From NCBI GenBank assembly GCA_036960375.1, contig JBALVY010000011.1, positions 1-64,000 of the forward strand: a stretch of DNA of 64,000 nt, read 5' to 3'. The position numbers and the translations under genes were made by a program. Below, in pieces: positions 44,972-54,691 of the stretch. The notes below the pieces were generated by a model. That model ran no database searches, was not told the origin of the DNA, and saw only the letters and a program-made list of their open reading frames with translations. The stretch is from CAWVSB01 sp036960375. Its GTDB lineage: Bacteria > Pseudomonadota > Gammaproteobacteria > Pseudomonadales > CAWVSB01. The stretch's first letter is position 1. Each line of letters opens with the position of its first letter.

Positions 44972-46395
44972 CGCATACACTCCAGATGACCAGTAAATAC
45001 ATCCGATCCACCAGATACATTACCGAGTATATCCGAGGTCGCAAATATCCCCGAGCGATGCACAATTGTTACACCCACGTAGCAATCCTTCACTGCTTTG
45101 CTGTCAAAGAAATTCCGTAATGGTACGTCGAATTGCGCCTCCAGATAATTGAGGAAACGCGCAGTATTCTTATCCCCCGCCGCTTGTTTAGCCTGTTCGA
45201 TAATAGGCACCTCCTCCGCATAGGAAAAACCAAAACCAAAGCCGTAACGAAACAGTTCTCGCTTGGACCAGGGCGAATAGCCGCGCCCCATCGCCATAAC
45301 GAAGGCGTTGTATTCCCAGAAGTCATCCTGATATTCGTGCTCCAGGCGCCGGTTTATTGAAAATTTACCGTAATACTCTATCCGCGGGCCTGCCATCAAC
45401 AGCTTGCCAAATGTAACCCCAACCAGATTAGTATCTACTCGTTCACTGGACTGAATGTGTCCGCGGTGGACCTTGTGAAAAGTTTCCTGCGCGGTATAGC
45501 CGTAATATACTTTCCATGACCATTCGTTGAGTCGCGCACCGGAGTCGTCACCATTGAGCATGGTAGCTTTGTTGACATTACCAAAGTAATAGCTCGCTCC
45601 CAGCATAGCTGCGGCTGTGTGTTGCTTATCCGTGATGGGGCTATTCTGAGCTTCATCCCCCAGTTCGCTCCAGGCCACATTAGCGTAAAGCCACCAACGC
45701 TCGCTAAGTTGATAACTGGTATTCAAACCAATACGCATAAATTGTTGATCGTCGGCTTGATAGTAGGGCCTGCCCGGAGCAACTTCACTTAGACTCACGC
45801 CGTAGTAATAATTGGTTAAATTTTCGTCCTGCCAAATAGCGCTCACAAATGGTGACAGCATCAACTTGCCAAACCTCCAAGTATAACGATAGGTAAGATC
45901 GACCTCCTGGCCCTGGTGAACATTCAGACTATCGTGCACCCACTCAGCCCGCAATTCGCCCCAATTACCCTTTATACCGAGGCCAAAACCTGTATCGAGA
46001 GATTGTTCACGCTCATTTACTCCTTCGAGCACAGGGCTAGACTCTGGTTCCAAACGATCAAAACGCACTCGAGCTAATATATCGAAAGTGAAAGTATTAT
46101 TGCGAAATAAATGCGCGCCAAAAGAAGTTCCGTGGGAATACAGATATTCCCCCTCATAGAGATATAGAGGAACCAGATCATAGTTATTCTCGTTAGAAAC
46201 CGACGATATTGTATCCACTCCAATATAAGGGCTAGCGCCATATCGCAAACCAAACCCCAAACCCACAGTGCCCGGTGGGGCACCTATAATGGGTATTCGA
46301 CTGACGTCGCCATCGGCCCATGCGGGTAAAGCGACAACAGCACACAGGCATAAACAAAGTGATGACACTAATCGGCCATAGCTAGCCAAGGTCAT
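44968..46395 (-). CDS. MipA/OmpV-like outer-membrane protein with C-terminal extension
   Basis: A 475-residue outer-membrane protein. The signal peptide ends near residue 27 (ALPAWA). Residues about 38-270 follow the MipA/OmpV pattern (GLGFGLRYGASPYIGVD, then YDLVPLYLYEGEYLYSHGTSFG). Typical family members have about 250-270 residues, so roughly 200 more follow, containing further amphipathic strands and YYGKFSINRRLEHEY. The C-terminal end holds H446-R-S448 and a later E472, reminiscent of the His-x-Ser and Glu of PagL-type lipid A deacylases; this similarity is weak and unproven. It overlaps the SYLF gene by four bases. Confidence 0.65.
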   Translation of the reverse strand: MTLASYGRLVSSLCLCLCAVVALPAWADGDVSRIPIIGAPPGTVGLGFGLRYGASPYIGVDTISSVSNENNYDLVPLYLYEGEYLYSHGTSFGAHLFRNNTFTFDILARVRFDRLEPESSPVLEGVNEREQSLDTGFGLGIKGNWGELRAEWVHDSLNVHQGQEVDLTYRYTWRFGKLMLSPFVSAIWQDENLTNYYYGVSLSEVAPGRPYYQADDQQFMRIGLNTSYQLSERWWLYANVAWSELGDEAQNSPITDKQHTAAAMLGASYYFGNVNKATMLNGDDSGARLNEWSWKVYYGYTAQETFHKVHRGHIQSSERVDTNLVGVTFGKLLMAGPRIEYYGKFSINRRLEHEYQDDFWEYNAFVMAMGRGYSPWSKRELFRYGFGFGFSYAEEVPIIEQAKQAAGDKNTARFLNYLEAQFDVPLRNFFDSKAVKDCYVGVTIVHRSGIFATSDILGNVSGGSDVFTGHLECMR

Positions 46396-46528
46396 GAATT
46401 CTCTCTCAAATTACTAAACTGGAAAATATGGCCATAGGTACAAGTGTTATGATCCACTATATCTAGATCCGTAGATGCTGAATATTCTCGTTTCTCATTA
46501 ATAGCTCTGTCTGTAGAAAACATGACCG

Positions 46529-48592
46529 TCACAAATCGGCAATAATCGAAACATACAGCCCGCGAGGCTGACCAACAAAATACCGATAGCTACCGAAACC
46601 AAAATCGGCTCTTTCCGCGTAGTCTTCATTAGTCAGATTGGAAATCCGCGCCTGCGCACGCCAGCCATCATTGATCTGCCATTGCGCCTGAAGGTGAAAT
46701 AGATCGTGGCCTTCATAGGTATGTCTGTTTTCAGGGTCAATGAAATATTCATCTACGTGAACCCATTCCAACTGGCTACTAATTGCCGAATTTATTCGCC
46801 AGTCAAACTGCGCAGAAGCTAACCAGCGTGGTGCGGTATCCACATCGTTATTATTGAGATTCTCAGTTCCGATATTAATATCGTTGCTGTATTTGTGGAC
46901 TGCATAGCTTGCATTGGCATTAAAAAATAGCGTATCGGTGAGGCTTGTTTTTAACGAGGCCTCAAAACCGTCATGGCTTGTTTCACCGCCATCGACATTA
47001 TTGCGCTGCGTATCCTGAAAAATAATATTACTCTTTTCCATGGTAAACAAAACAAATTCCAGATCGACTCTGGAAAACTGCCCTCTCCACCCTAGCTCCA
47101 AACTATCCAGGCGCACCGAATCAATATCGGCGTCTTGCTGGCCGTTCTGTAGTCGATATAACTCACTGGTATGAGGAGCCCGGAAGCCGCGAGATATCGA
47201 TAAATAAAGTTGTTGGTTATCTTTAGGTCGATAGAGCGCTGAAAATTTCGGCGACCAGTCGTTGAAGCGATCACTACTATCCTCAGGGCGATAGAAGCGA
47301 CAATTAGTGACTTCAGGTGCACAAGCACTACCGTCACTCAATTCATTTTCATAGCGATACATTGTATTGTCATAACGCAAACCGGCGTTTAATTGCCAAC
47401 TCTCATTAGGTGTATATTGCAGTGCTGCAAAAGGTGCTACCGTAGTCGCTTCAACCTGGTAATCGTAGTGTTCACCCTGAGGGATAGTCGGTGAAAATGG
47501 GTCTGGTTGATACTCTTTCAAATAGCCATTGGTATATTCGAGATCCAGCCCAATACTCGCCTCAAAAATCTCGCTGAAAGTTTTTGTGGCACTCGATTGA
47601 ATACCGATACTGCTATGCCCGTTTTCCTCGATAGACTGCCAAGGGAAAAAGTGCTGCAGAAATTCCATTTCAGTATGACGTAAAAACGGTGTTACCTGCC
47701 ACTGCACATCGCTTTCATCGGTATTTTGAATTCGTGTATACCAACGTAATGAGTGGGATTTACGGTAGGCATCAGGGTTCGGGTTATCTTGCTTTTTATC
47801 CTCATCTTTATACGCTTTATAGTCCTTGATAAAGCCTGCGGTTTGTTGGTCTAACGAGGTTAGGGCAAACATATTATCGATCAGCAGATTATCTGTAGTG
47901 ACTCGGTTGCCTGCATTCATTTTGCCTTGTTTATAACCGCTACTGTCTTTGTAACCTCCATCGTTGGCATAGTTAGCTTCAATAAACCAGCCATTGTCGC
48001 TATCACCCTGTTCGGTTTTAGCTTTAATTCGCCCATAGTCATAGGGTCCCAACTCCAGGCCCACACTTGATATTGGTTCGACATAACGCGGTTGATTTAT
48101 CACATTTATCACACCATGCAATGCATTAGAACCATAGTAGGTGCCGCCAGGCCCTCGAATCACTTCAATTTGCCGCGCCTGCTCAGTATTAGCCTCGAAC
48201 AGTTCATTAACATTACAAAAGCCGGCAGAGCGCAGCGGAATACCGTCTGCGGCCATAAGAAAGGCGCTACAAGAACCGGCTCCCGTCAACACTGGGGAAC
48301 GTATAGCGGTAAGATGCTCTTGTCCGTTGCCGCGGCTAATCCAGACACCAGGCGATTGAGAGGCAATTTCATTGATATGTATATGACTGGTATCCGCCAG
48401 CGACTGCGCATTGATTGCAGTCAAGTTACCCGCCAAATTTGTAGGATCGTAATTGCGTCGACTTGCCGTTACTGTGATGGTTTCGTATTGGGGCTTAAGC
48501 GAATTTTGCCGTTGCTCGCTATGTAGCGAGGACGAGATACCCAGGCTCAGGATCATAATTGCCGGAGCAAGGTAAGAACGATAATTTAACAA
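46529..48592 (-). CDS. TonB-dependent receptor with cysteine pair in plug
   Basis: A 687-residue outer-membrane receptor. The signal peptide covers about residues 1-24. YETITVTA at 36-43 is a likely TonB box, and the plug runs to about 160 (PGGTYYGSNALHGVINV). The beta-barrel has a C-terminal YFVGQPRGLYVSIIADL end. C108 and C126 flank a loop in the plug (GSCSAFLM, GFCNVN), and another pair sits in an outer loop (SACAPEVTNC). The ligand is unknown. It is divergent from the CopA-type ATPase gene with 125 bp between, so a metal, possibly copper, is one option; ferric siderophores are another. Confidence 0.88.
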   Translation of the reverse strand: MLNYRSYLAPAIMILSLGISSSLHSEQRQNSLKPQYETITVTASRRNYDPTNLAGNLTAINAQSLADTSHIHINEIASQSPGVWISRGNGQEHLTAIRSPVLTGAGSCSAFLMAADGIPLRSAGFCNVNELFEANTEQARQIEVIRGPGGTYYGSNALHGVINVINQPRYVEPISSVGLELGPYDYGRIKAKTEQGDSDNGWFIEANYANDGGYKDSSGYKQGKMNAGNRVTTDNLLIDNMFALTSLDQQTAGFIKDYKAYKDEDKKQDNPNPDAYRKSHSLRWYTRIQNTDESDVQWQVTPFLRHTEMEFLQHFFPWQSIEENGHSSIGIQSSATKTFSEIFEASIGLDLEYTNGYLKEYQPDPFSPTIPQGEHYDYQVEATTVAPFAALQYTPNESWQLNAGLRYDNTMYRYENELSDGSACAPEVTNCRFYRPEDSSDRFNDWSPKFSALYRPKDNQQLYLSISRGFRAPHTSELYRLQNGQQDADIDSVRLDSLELGWRGQFSRVDLEFVLFTMEKSNIIFQDTQRNNVDGGETSHDGFEASLKTSLTDTLFFNANASYAVHKYSNDINIGTENLNNNDVDTAPRWLASAQFDWRINSAISSQLEWVHVDEYFIDPENRHTYEGHDLFHLQAQWQINDGWRAQARISNLTNEDYAERADFGFGSYRYFVGQPRGLYVSIIADL

Positions 48593-48717
48593 TGAAAAGC
48601 CCTTAAGAAAAAATAGTCGGCCAATATAGCGTAATTTTGCTGTAGCATAAATGACTAAATATACGCATTATTATAAACCGATATCTGCACTGCTTATCCA
48701 TCCAAGGACCAGAGACT

Positions 48718-50946
48718 GTGGCAATGGAATCTAGTGACACCATATACCTTACAATTAGCGGGCCCCGCTGCGCCGGATGTGTCACAAAAGTAGAGGCAGC
48801 TCTACATAAAGTGAAAGGCGTTACTGCTGCTTCCTATAGCCTCGCCACTGGCGAGGCTATGATTGAGGGCAGTAGTACTATTGCCCAGCTTATCGCCGCA
48901 ATTGACGCCTTGGGTTATGAAGCAAGCCGTATTGGCGCTCCCCGCGAAGCAATGGCTAAGAAAACGGAACAGGATAAAAACCAGTACAGGAAGAATCTGC
49001 GCAACACTGTATTGGTTCTCGGACTGGGCATTCCGGTAATGATTTACGGCATGTTTATCGACAACATGATGATTTTGACGCCGCGTGATCAAATTGAATG
49101 GTTAGTGATTGGCATCTTGAGTGGCATCGTACTGATACTGGGTGGCGGTCACTTCTATCGCGGTGCGCTAAATGCTGCGCGTGGTGGATATGCCACCATG
49201 GATACACTCATTGCATTGGGCACCGGGGCTGCCTGGTTTTACTCAATGTTTGTCGTTGTGCTGCCCGATTGGCTGCCTGAACAGGCCCGCCATGTCTATT
49301 TTGAGGCCTCGTTAATGATAGTAGGCCTGGTTAATCTGGGCCAGGCACTCGAACTACGTGCCCGAGGTAAAGCCAGTGAGGCCCTGTGGGGGCTTTTGTC
49401 TCTGCAACCGGAGATCGCCCATCGTGTTGAGGCCGATCAGGAAACCGATGTACCGGTAGCGGCAATTCGCATTGGAGACTTGGTACGAGTCAGGCCGGGA
49501 GAAAAAATTCCTGTCGACGGTGTGGTTAAACTCGGCCACTCCAGCGTGGATGAAGCAATGCTGACCGGAGAATCCATGCCCGTCGATAAAGCTGCGCTTG
49601 ATAGAGTGGTAGCTGGTTCCATCAACCTGCAAGGCACTCTGCTGATTAAAGCCAATAGAGTGGGTGGAAATACCGCGCTGGCACGTATCGTTGATTCAGT
49701 CAAACAAGCACAGGCGAGCAAACCCGAAATAGCCAAACTTACCGACCGCATTGCCGCGGTATTTGTACCGGCTGTAATTCTGATTTCAGTTGTAACTGCG
49801 CTTCTCTGGTTGCTATGGGGTCCGCAACCTGTCATCGCCTATGCCATGGTCACATCGGTGACTGTACTGGTTATCGCCTGTCCCTGTGCCCTTGGACTAG
49901 CAGTGCCTATATCGGTACTTGTCGGAGTCACTCGCGCTGCGAGTAGCGGTATTTTGATTAGAAACGGCGATGCGCTGCAGCAGTTAAGCAAAGTCACCAC
50001 CGTTGTACTCGATAAAACCGGCACCATCACACGGGGTAAACCTGAAGTCACCGAAATACTTACCTCCAATACGGACGAAAATACACTACTGGGATTAGCC
50101 GCCGCTTTGGAGCAATATTCTGAGCACCCCATTGCCAGAGCAATTGTCGCGATCGCCCACCGCAAGGCAGTCGATATTCCACATATTGATGCCTTCTCTG
50201 CCGTGGCCGGCAAAGGCGTTACGGCGGTATACCAGACACAGCAAATATTTCTAGGCAATGGCCATTATCTACAAACTCAGGGCTTCACAAAGCCGCAACT
50301 AGAATATGCTATTGAAGGCAGAAAAAATGAGCAAGGCACACTGGTCTACATAGCAAATGCGGAGAACATACTCGGCTGCCTGGTTCTTGCTGATACCGTC
50401 AAAGCCGACTCAAAAGCCGCTATCGCCGAGCTTCAATTACGCGGTATAGAAGTCATCATGTTAACCGGCGACAACCAGGCCGCGGCTCAAGCGGTGGCAA
50501 AAGAAGTGGGCATTGAACAATGTTTTGCCGAACTGCTTCCCGAACATAAACTGGAAATAGTCAAAACCCTACAGCAACAGGGCAAGATCGTCGCCATGAC
50601 AGGAGATGGCGTTAATGATGCTCCCGCGCTGGCGCAGGCTAATATAGGCATTGCACTGGGAACAGGCACCGATATCGCAATGCAAAGTGCTGACCTGACT
50701 CTGGTATCTGGCTCACTTAAAGGCATTAGCCAGGCAATCGCTATTTCACGTGCCACCGTGAAAAACATCTATCAAAATTTGGCTGGTGCGTTTATCTATA
50801 ACCTCGCTGGTATTCCAATCGCTGCTGGGCTTTTGTACCCATTTACAGGCTTATTACTAAGCCCGGTCATCGCTGGTGTGGCGATGGCACTGTCATCACT
50901 AACCGTGGTAAGCAATGCCAATCGCCTGCGCTGGATGCGTATCTAG
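48718..50946 (+). CDS. copA: Cu+-exporting P-type ATPase (CopA-type)
   Basis: A 742-residue P1B-1 ATPase. One N-terminal heavy-metal domain carries C18-A-G-C21 (GPRCAGC). The transport CPC motif is at 388-390 in ACPCALGLA, the actuator motif TGES at 283-286 and the phospho-acceptor D432 in DKTGTITRG. YNLAGIP and MALSSLTVVSN near the end match the Cu+-specific helix 7 and 8 motifs. It pumps cuprous ions out of the cytoplasm. The start is a GTG at 48718 with AAGGA about nine bases upstream; an ATG at 48724 is an alternative. Its stop shares CTAG with the flavoprotein stop on the other strand. Confidence 0.93.
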   Translation: MAMESSDTIYLTISGPRCAGCVTKVEAALHKVKGVTAASYSLATGEAMIEGSSTIAQLIAAIDALGYEASRIGAPREAMAKKTEQDKNQYRKNLRNTVLVLGLGIPVMIYGMFIDNMMILTPRDQIEWLVIGILSGIVLILGGGHFYRGALNAARGGYATMDTLIALGTGAAWFYSMFVVVLPDWLPEQARHVYFEASLMIVGLVNLGQALELRARGKASEALWGLLSLQPEIAHRVEADQETDVPVAAIRIGDLVRVRPGEKIPVDGVVKLGHSSVDEAMLTGESMPVDKAALDRVVAGSINLQGTLLIKANRVGGNTALARIVDSVKQAQASKPEIAKLTDRIAAVFVPAVILISVVTALLWLLWGPQPVIAYAMVTSVTVLVIACPCALGLAVPISVLVGVTRAASSGILIRNGDALQQLSKVTTVVLDKTGTITRGKPEVTEILTSNTDENTLLGLAAALEQYSEHPIARAIVAIAHRKAVDIPHIDAFSAVAGKGVTAVYQTQQIFLGNGHYLQTQGFTKPQLEYAIEGRKNEQGTLVYIANAENILGCLVLADTVKADSKAAIAELQLRGIEVIMLTGDNQAAAQAVAKEVGIEQCFAELLPEHKLEIVKTLQQQGKIVAMTGDGVNDAPALAQANIGIALGTGTDIAMQSADLTLVSGSLKGISQAIAISRATVKNIYQNLAGAFIYNLAGIPIAAGLLYPFTGLLLSPVIAGVAMALSSLTVVSNANRLRWMRI

Positions 50947-52442
50947 TCGATGTTATTTACCGCCGTTGTGGCACTAATACCCGCCATTCTACCAAAATAA
51001 GTGGCATCGCCAACAGACATGCCACTGGCGTAACCTGCCGCTCTGCGCGGCAGGCCTGCAGTAGTACGACCTGCAGCATACAAACCCTGAATCACATCGC
51101 TGGTTGGGGTGAGTACTTCACCGGTAGGCTTGCTATCTAATCCACCGAGTGTGAAATAGGGGTAAAAAGCCCCCCTTCCCACTGTGCAGTCGAGCGCGGC
51201 AAACGGCGCTTGCATGGGTTTTAACCAAGCATCTGATTTATGAAACTTGGGGTCTCTACCCTGTTCTGCGTATCGGTTGTAATAACTCAAGGTTTCCTGC
51301 AGGCTGCCTTCGGGCAATTTCAGCTCTTGCTCCAGCTCCTCAATGGTATCACCAGTACCAGCAATATCCGCGCCCAGGTAACTCTGAGTCTGATATTCAC
51401 CAAAGTCTTCTGCGCTAAAGATCATATAGATACGGTCGCCGTGCTGCTGCAGGGCGTAATATCCAACCCGTCCGTGATAACAGTCTTCGTTAATAAAACG
51501 CTGACCTTGCGAGTTAACCAAAATACCGTTAGTTAAGGTGGATGGCGGATAATAGGGCAGACTGACAAAACCTTCGTGCATATTAATGGCCGCAGCACCA
51601 ACTCCCATTCCCATTAGAATACCGGTACCCGTGTCACCGGGGTTGCCTATTTTTGCGTTGGCCTTCAGCAATGCAGGTGCATATTTCTGTAACATTTCAT
51701 CGTTCATGACAAAGCCACCTGCACAAAGGATGACGCCTTTACGAGCCTTAACATTTTTTTCTTTTCCGTCGACCCTTGCCACCAAACCCACAACTACGCC
51801 GCCATCGTCGACAATCAAAGTCAATACACGGCTCTCATAACATACCGTGATGGCATCGTTTTGATCAACATTGTCTGTCAATATCTTCATCAACAGTGGC
51901 CCACCATTATCACCGTCAACTTCGAGGTTATGACCTCGAGGGCAAGGTTTAGCCAATTCGTTGAATGGCCAAGCCTTCTCATTACCGGTATACAACAGAC
52001 AATCGTCGGTCATTGACATAATCGCCCGCTCTTTGTATTCGCTATCTTTGTAGGGCACACCTTTGCCGGTTAACCAATCAAAATGGCCTATGCTACCTTC
52101 GACATAGTGTCGAATCTTTGCTTCATCTGCCTGAGGGCCGCCACATTCCATTAGATAATTGAACATATCGGTATTGGTATCTTGATAACCACAGGCTTGC
52201 TGCACCCGTGTGCCACCATCACCGCCCATGTATATCTCTGCGCTGGACAAAGCTGTGGAGCCACCGCTAGCGCTGGCTTGTTCAAAAAGTATTACCTGAC
52301 CGCCGTTTTCTGAGGCCTCCAGAGCGGCACAGGACCCCGCACCACCAAAACCCACGATGGCGACATCAGTTTCCATATCCCAGGATTGGATGCTATTGAG
52401 TTTACGGGGTTTGGTGGGGGCAGCCTTTACAAGCTCGGTCAT
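50943..52442 (-). CDS. FAD-dependent dehydrogenase, ketosteroid-delta1-dehydrogenase/fumarate-reductase-like
   Basis: A 499-residue flavoprotein. The FAD motif is GFGGAG at 31-36 followed by EQASASGGSTALS, which is the family's flavin-contact loop. The C-terminal part (GGLDSKPTGEVLTP, then GLYAAGRTTAGLPRR) is the fumarate reductase/succinate dehydrogenase flavoprotein-like fold. It resembles 3-oxosteroid 1-dehydrogenases and related desaturases; the substrate is unknown. The ATG at 52442 has AAGGAG six bases upstream. The gene ends with a stop overlapping that of copA on the opposite strand. Confidence 0.82.
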   Translation of the reverse strand: MTELVKAAPTKPRKLNSIQSWDMETDVAIVGFGGAGSCAALEASENGGQVILFEQASASGGSTALSSAEIYMGGDGGTRVQQACGYQDTNTDMFNYLMECGGPQADEAKIRHYVEGSIGHFDWLTGKGVPYKDSEYKERAIMSMTDDCLLYTGNEKAWPFNELAKPCPRGHNLEVDGDNGGPLLMKILTDNVDQNDAITVCYESRVLTLIVDDGGVVVGLVARVDGKEKNVKARKGVILCAGGFVMNDEMLQKYAPALLKANAKIGNPGDTGTGILMGMGVGAAAINMHEGFVSLPYYPPSTLTNGILVNSQGQRFINEDCYHGRVGYYALQQHGDRIYMIFSAEDFGEYQTQSYLGADIAGTGDTIEELEQELKLPEGSLQETLSYYNRYAEQGRDPKFHKSDAWLKPMQAPFAALDCTVGRGAFYPYFTLGGLDSKPTGEVLTPTSDVIQGLYAAGRTTAGLPRRAAGYASGMSVGDATYFGRMAGISATTAVNNID

Positions 52443-52567
52443 GTGGTGCTCCTTCAACGATAAGACATATTATGTATCAGGCGCAGATTTAAACCAGTTG
52501 AGGGCAAAGTCTCAACTGGTTTGCTATTAAACTTTGGCAACTAGCATTGTTAAAATGGTCTAGCCAT

Positions 52568-52813
52568 TCAGAAATCGTGTTGATGCCGCCTCTCCCGGCG
52601 CTCCCGTTTACGTCTTGCCAGCTCGGCTTTAGCGTCTCTGCGATAGGAAAAACGCCAATAAAGCACCAGCATACCGGCCGCTATTAATAAACTTGCAGAT
52701 ATTTCAGCAACCCAGAGATCCAAAGCAAGAACCCCCCAGATGCCAATAAGTACATAAGACCAAGGTAGAGACTCGTAGATAGGTTTAGGTAAGAAATCGG
52801 TATTCCATGCCAT
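52568..52813 (-). CDS. Small two-helix membrane protein
   Basis: An 81-residue protein of unknown family. Two hydrophobic segments lie at about 19-37 and 41-56, followed by a strongly basic tail with Arg/Lys clusters (RRKRERRERRH), so the C-terminus should be cytoplasmic. The ATG at 52813 has GGAG nine bases upstream; a GTG nine codons earlier is possible but less well supported. It is a free-standing gene between the flavoprotein and the lipoprotein. I do not recognise a homologue. Confidence 0.6.
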   Translation of the reverse strand: MAWNTDFLPKPIYESLPWSYVLIGIWGVLALDLWVAEISASLLIAAGMLVLYWRFSYRRDAKAELARRKRERRERRHQHDF

Positions 52814-52911
52814 AGAAAGCCACTCCAAAGAGGTTGTCACCTCGATATCCAGTAAGGACAGGAAATCCCATGTTAATGACTTAAAGAATGGACATATAGC
52901 AATATTTGAGT

Positions 52912-52942
52912 ATAAAAAAAGCCTTCTTTAGAAAGAAGGCTT
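52912..52942 (-). terminator. Intrinsic terminator of the acidic lipoprotein gene
   Basis: AAGCCTTCTTT and AAAGAAGGCTT form an 11-bp stem with a two-base apex (52919-52942). On the minus strand TTTTTTT follows (52918-52912). It stands 17 bp downstream of the lipoprotein stop. Confidence 0.9.
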
Positions 52943-52958
52943 ATGAGACTAGTTCAGA

Positions 52959-53306
52959 TTAAGGCTTGGGCATGTCACCCATGGCCTCTTCAGCTGCGGC
53001 TGCAGCATCATCGCTAGCATCAGACATAACTTCATCAGCGGAATCCGCTGCATCGTCGACTGCCTCTTCAGCTGAAGCCATTGCTTCCTCTTCGGCAGAA
53101 TCCATTGCATCAGCGACAGCAACCTCTACAGACTCAACAACACCGTCAACGGAAATAACTTCGGCAACGGCTTCTACTTCTCCGGCTTCATCAACGACAA
53201 CCACATCATCAACTTCAATGACTGTTACTGGAGCAGCAGGCTGCTCGCCACCACATGCAACGAGTAAAAAGCTGGCCATACCTAAAACAGGTATTAATTT
53301 TTTCAT
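52959..53306 (-). CDS. Acidic, Ala/Asp/Glu-rich lipoprotein
   Basis: A 115-residue protein with signal peptide and lipobox LLVAC (lipid Cys at 18). The mature part is extremely acidic and low-complexity. After a Val/Asp/Glu stretch (VIEVDDVVVVDEAGEVEAVAEV) come imperfect AAD/AEE-type repeats such as ADAMDSAEEEAMASAEEAVDD. It is probably helical and outer-membrane anchored. I do not recognise a family. It ends in a strong terminator and stands alone. Confidence 0.7.
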   Translation of the reverse strand: MKKLIPVLGMASFLLVACGGEQPAAPVTVIEVDDVVVVDEAGEVEAVAEVISVDGVVESVEVAVADAMDSAEEEAMASAEEAVDDAADSADEVMSDASDDAAAAAEEAMGDMPKP

Positions 53307-53445
53307 TTATCAAATCCTCTCGGTCTTAGTGTTTATTTATAATTAGACTACATACAGGGTGTCCGAATATGCTTTCGAACTTCCATCACAGACTAAAATA
53401 ACATGATCTGAGCATAATGCAATTTGTTATCCTTGTGAAAAAGTT

Positions 53446-54516
53446 CTAACCAAAAAATTTGCCGTCCCGTAATTCTCTCAGCCCTCGGTCAAACATCCCC
53501 ATCAGCGCATTTTCAGCCGAAAAGCCTAGCTTTTCGGGCAGAGTCTTTTTCTGTTTAAAGCTCACAAGATAGATATCTGCTTCTGCGCTTGCGTCCATCA
53601 GGTATTGATCGCTGGTACCCAATTCATCAATCAGCTTACTATCAATAGCCCGCTCGCCAAACCAGGTTTCTCCAGTGGCCACAGCGTCTATGTCCACCAC
53701 AGGTCGATTAGCCTTTACAAAGTCCTTAAACAAAACATGTGTATCTTCCAACTCCTCGGTAAATTTCGTACGCGCTTTATCGGTATTTTCACCGAACATC
53801 GTTAGCGTGCGCTTATATTCGCCTGCGGTATACAGCTCGTAATCAATATCATTCTTCTTTAGGATTTTATGGAAATTGGGGATCTGGGCAACCACACCGA
53901 TAGAGCCAATAATAGCGAAAGGTGCGGCTATAATCTTATTAGCTATACAGGCCATCATATAGCCGCCGCTGGCAGCAACCTTATCAATACTGACGGTAAG
54001 AGGCACACCTTTGTCAGTAATACGCTTGAGCTGGGACGACGCAAGCCCATAGCCATGTACCACACCACCACCGCTTTCAAGCTTGACCACTATTTCATCC
54101 TGAGCTTCAGCTAACAACAGGACGGCGGTAATTTCCTCGCGTAAATTCTCTACAGCGTGGGCACGTATATCGCCGTGAAAATCGAGTAAATAGAGCCTAC
54201 GCCGTCTTTCGACAATACTATCTTCCGTTTTTTTCCCTTTGGAGGCCTTCTTTTTCTGCTTTGCCTCCGCCTTGTTTTTCTCTTTCTGTTGTTTCACCAC
54301 CGCTTTAATTTCTGCGTCATCCAATACGGCGTCCTGCAAAGTTGCTTTCATCTGATCCAATCGCTGGTTTATCGATTTCACTTCGACATGACCGTCTTCA
54401 TCCTGGCCGCCCCGGTGGGCTGCCGCAACGATACCCGCTACAGCTAAAACAAGGGCTATAACAATAGTCAGGGATTTAAGTAAAAACATGCCGTATTCGG
54501 CAAAAAATGCTGCCAC
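53446..54516 (-). CDS. sohB: Peptidase S49 family inner-membrane protease SohB
   Basis: A 356-residue protein when started at the GTG at 54516, with GGAG seven bases upstream. The opening AAFFAEYGMFLLKSL parallels E. coli SohB, so a longer reading to 54573 is unlikely. A transmembrane anchor is at about 12-33, followed by a charged KKKASKGKK linker. The S49 domain has catalytic Ser183 (VAASGGYMM) and Lys235 (GEYKRTL). It probably cleaves signal peptides or membrane peptides with its active site in the periplasm. Confidence 0.93.
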   Translation of the reverse strand: MAAFFAEYGMFLLKSLTIVIALVLAVAGIVAAAHRGGQDEDGHVEVKSINQRLDQMKATLQDAVLDDAEIKAVVKQQKEKNKAEAKQKKKASKGKKTEDSIVERRRRLYLLDFHGDIRAHAVENLREEITAVLLLAEAQDEIVVKLESGGGVVHGYGLASSQLKRITDKGVPLTVSIDKVAASGGYMMACIANKIIAAPFAIIGSIGVVAQIPNFHKILKKNDIDYELYTAGEYKRTLTMFGENTDKARTKFTEELEDTHVLFKDFVKANRPVVDIDAVATGETWFGERAIDSKLIDELGTSDQYLMDASAEADIYLVSFKQKKTLPEKLGFSAENALMGMFDRGLRELRDGKFFG

Positions 54517-54691
54517 GCAACTTCTCCATTTATTTAGGGGCCATTTGCGGGCTAATACCCGCAAAGCCGGCAATTAAACCACGGCCATGCAACGAAATCG
54601 AATTTTACGCGTGCTTATTCCCGCCCTGTAAAGGTGGTAACATACGCCAGCTGACTAATCAGCCACTCAATGAGCCGTGATACTTTGAAAA

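Noticed and set aside
48092..48526. Frame of 144 codons antisense to the TonB receptor
   Set aside because: It is opposite the conserved plug domain, with no RBS or recognisable pattern.
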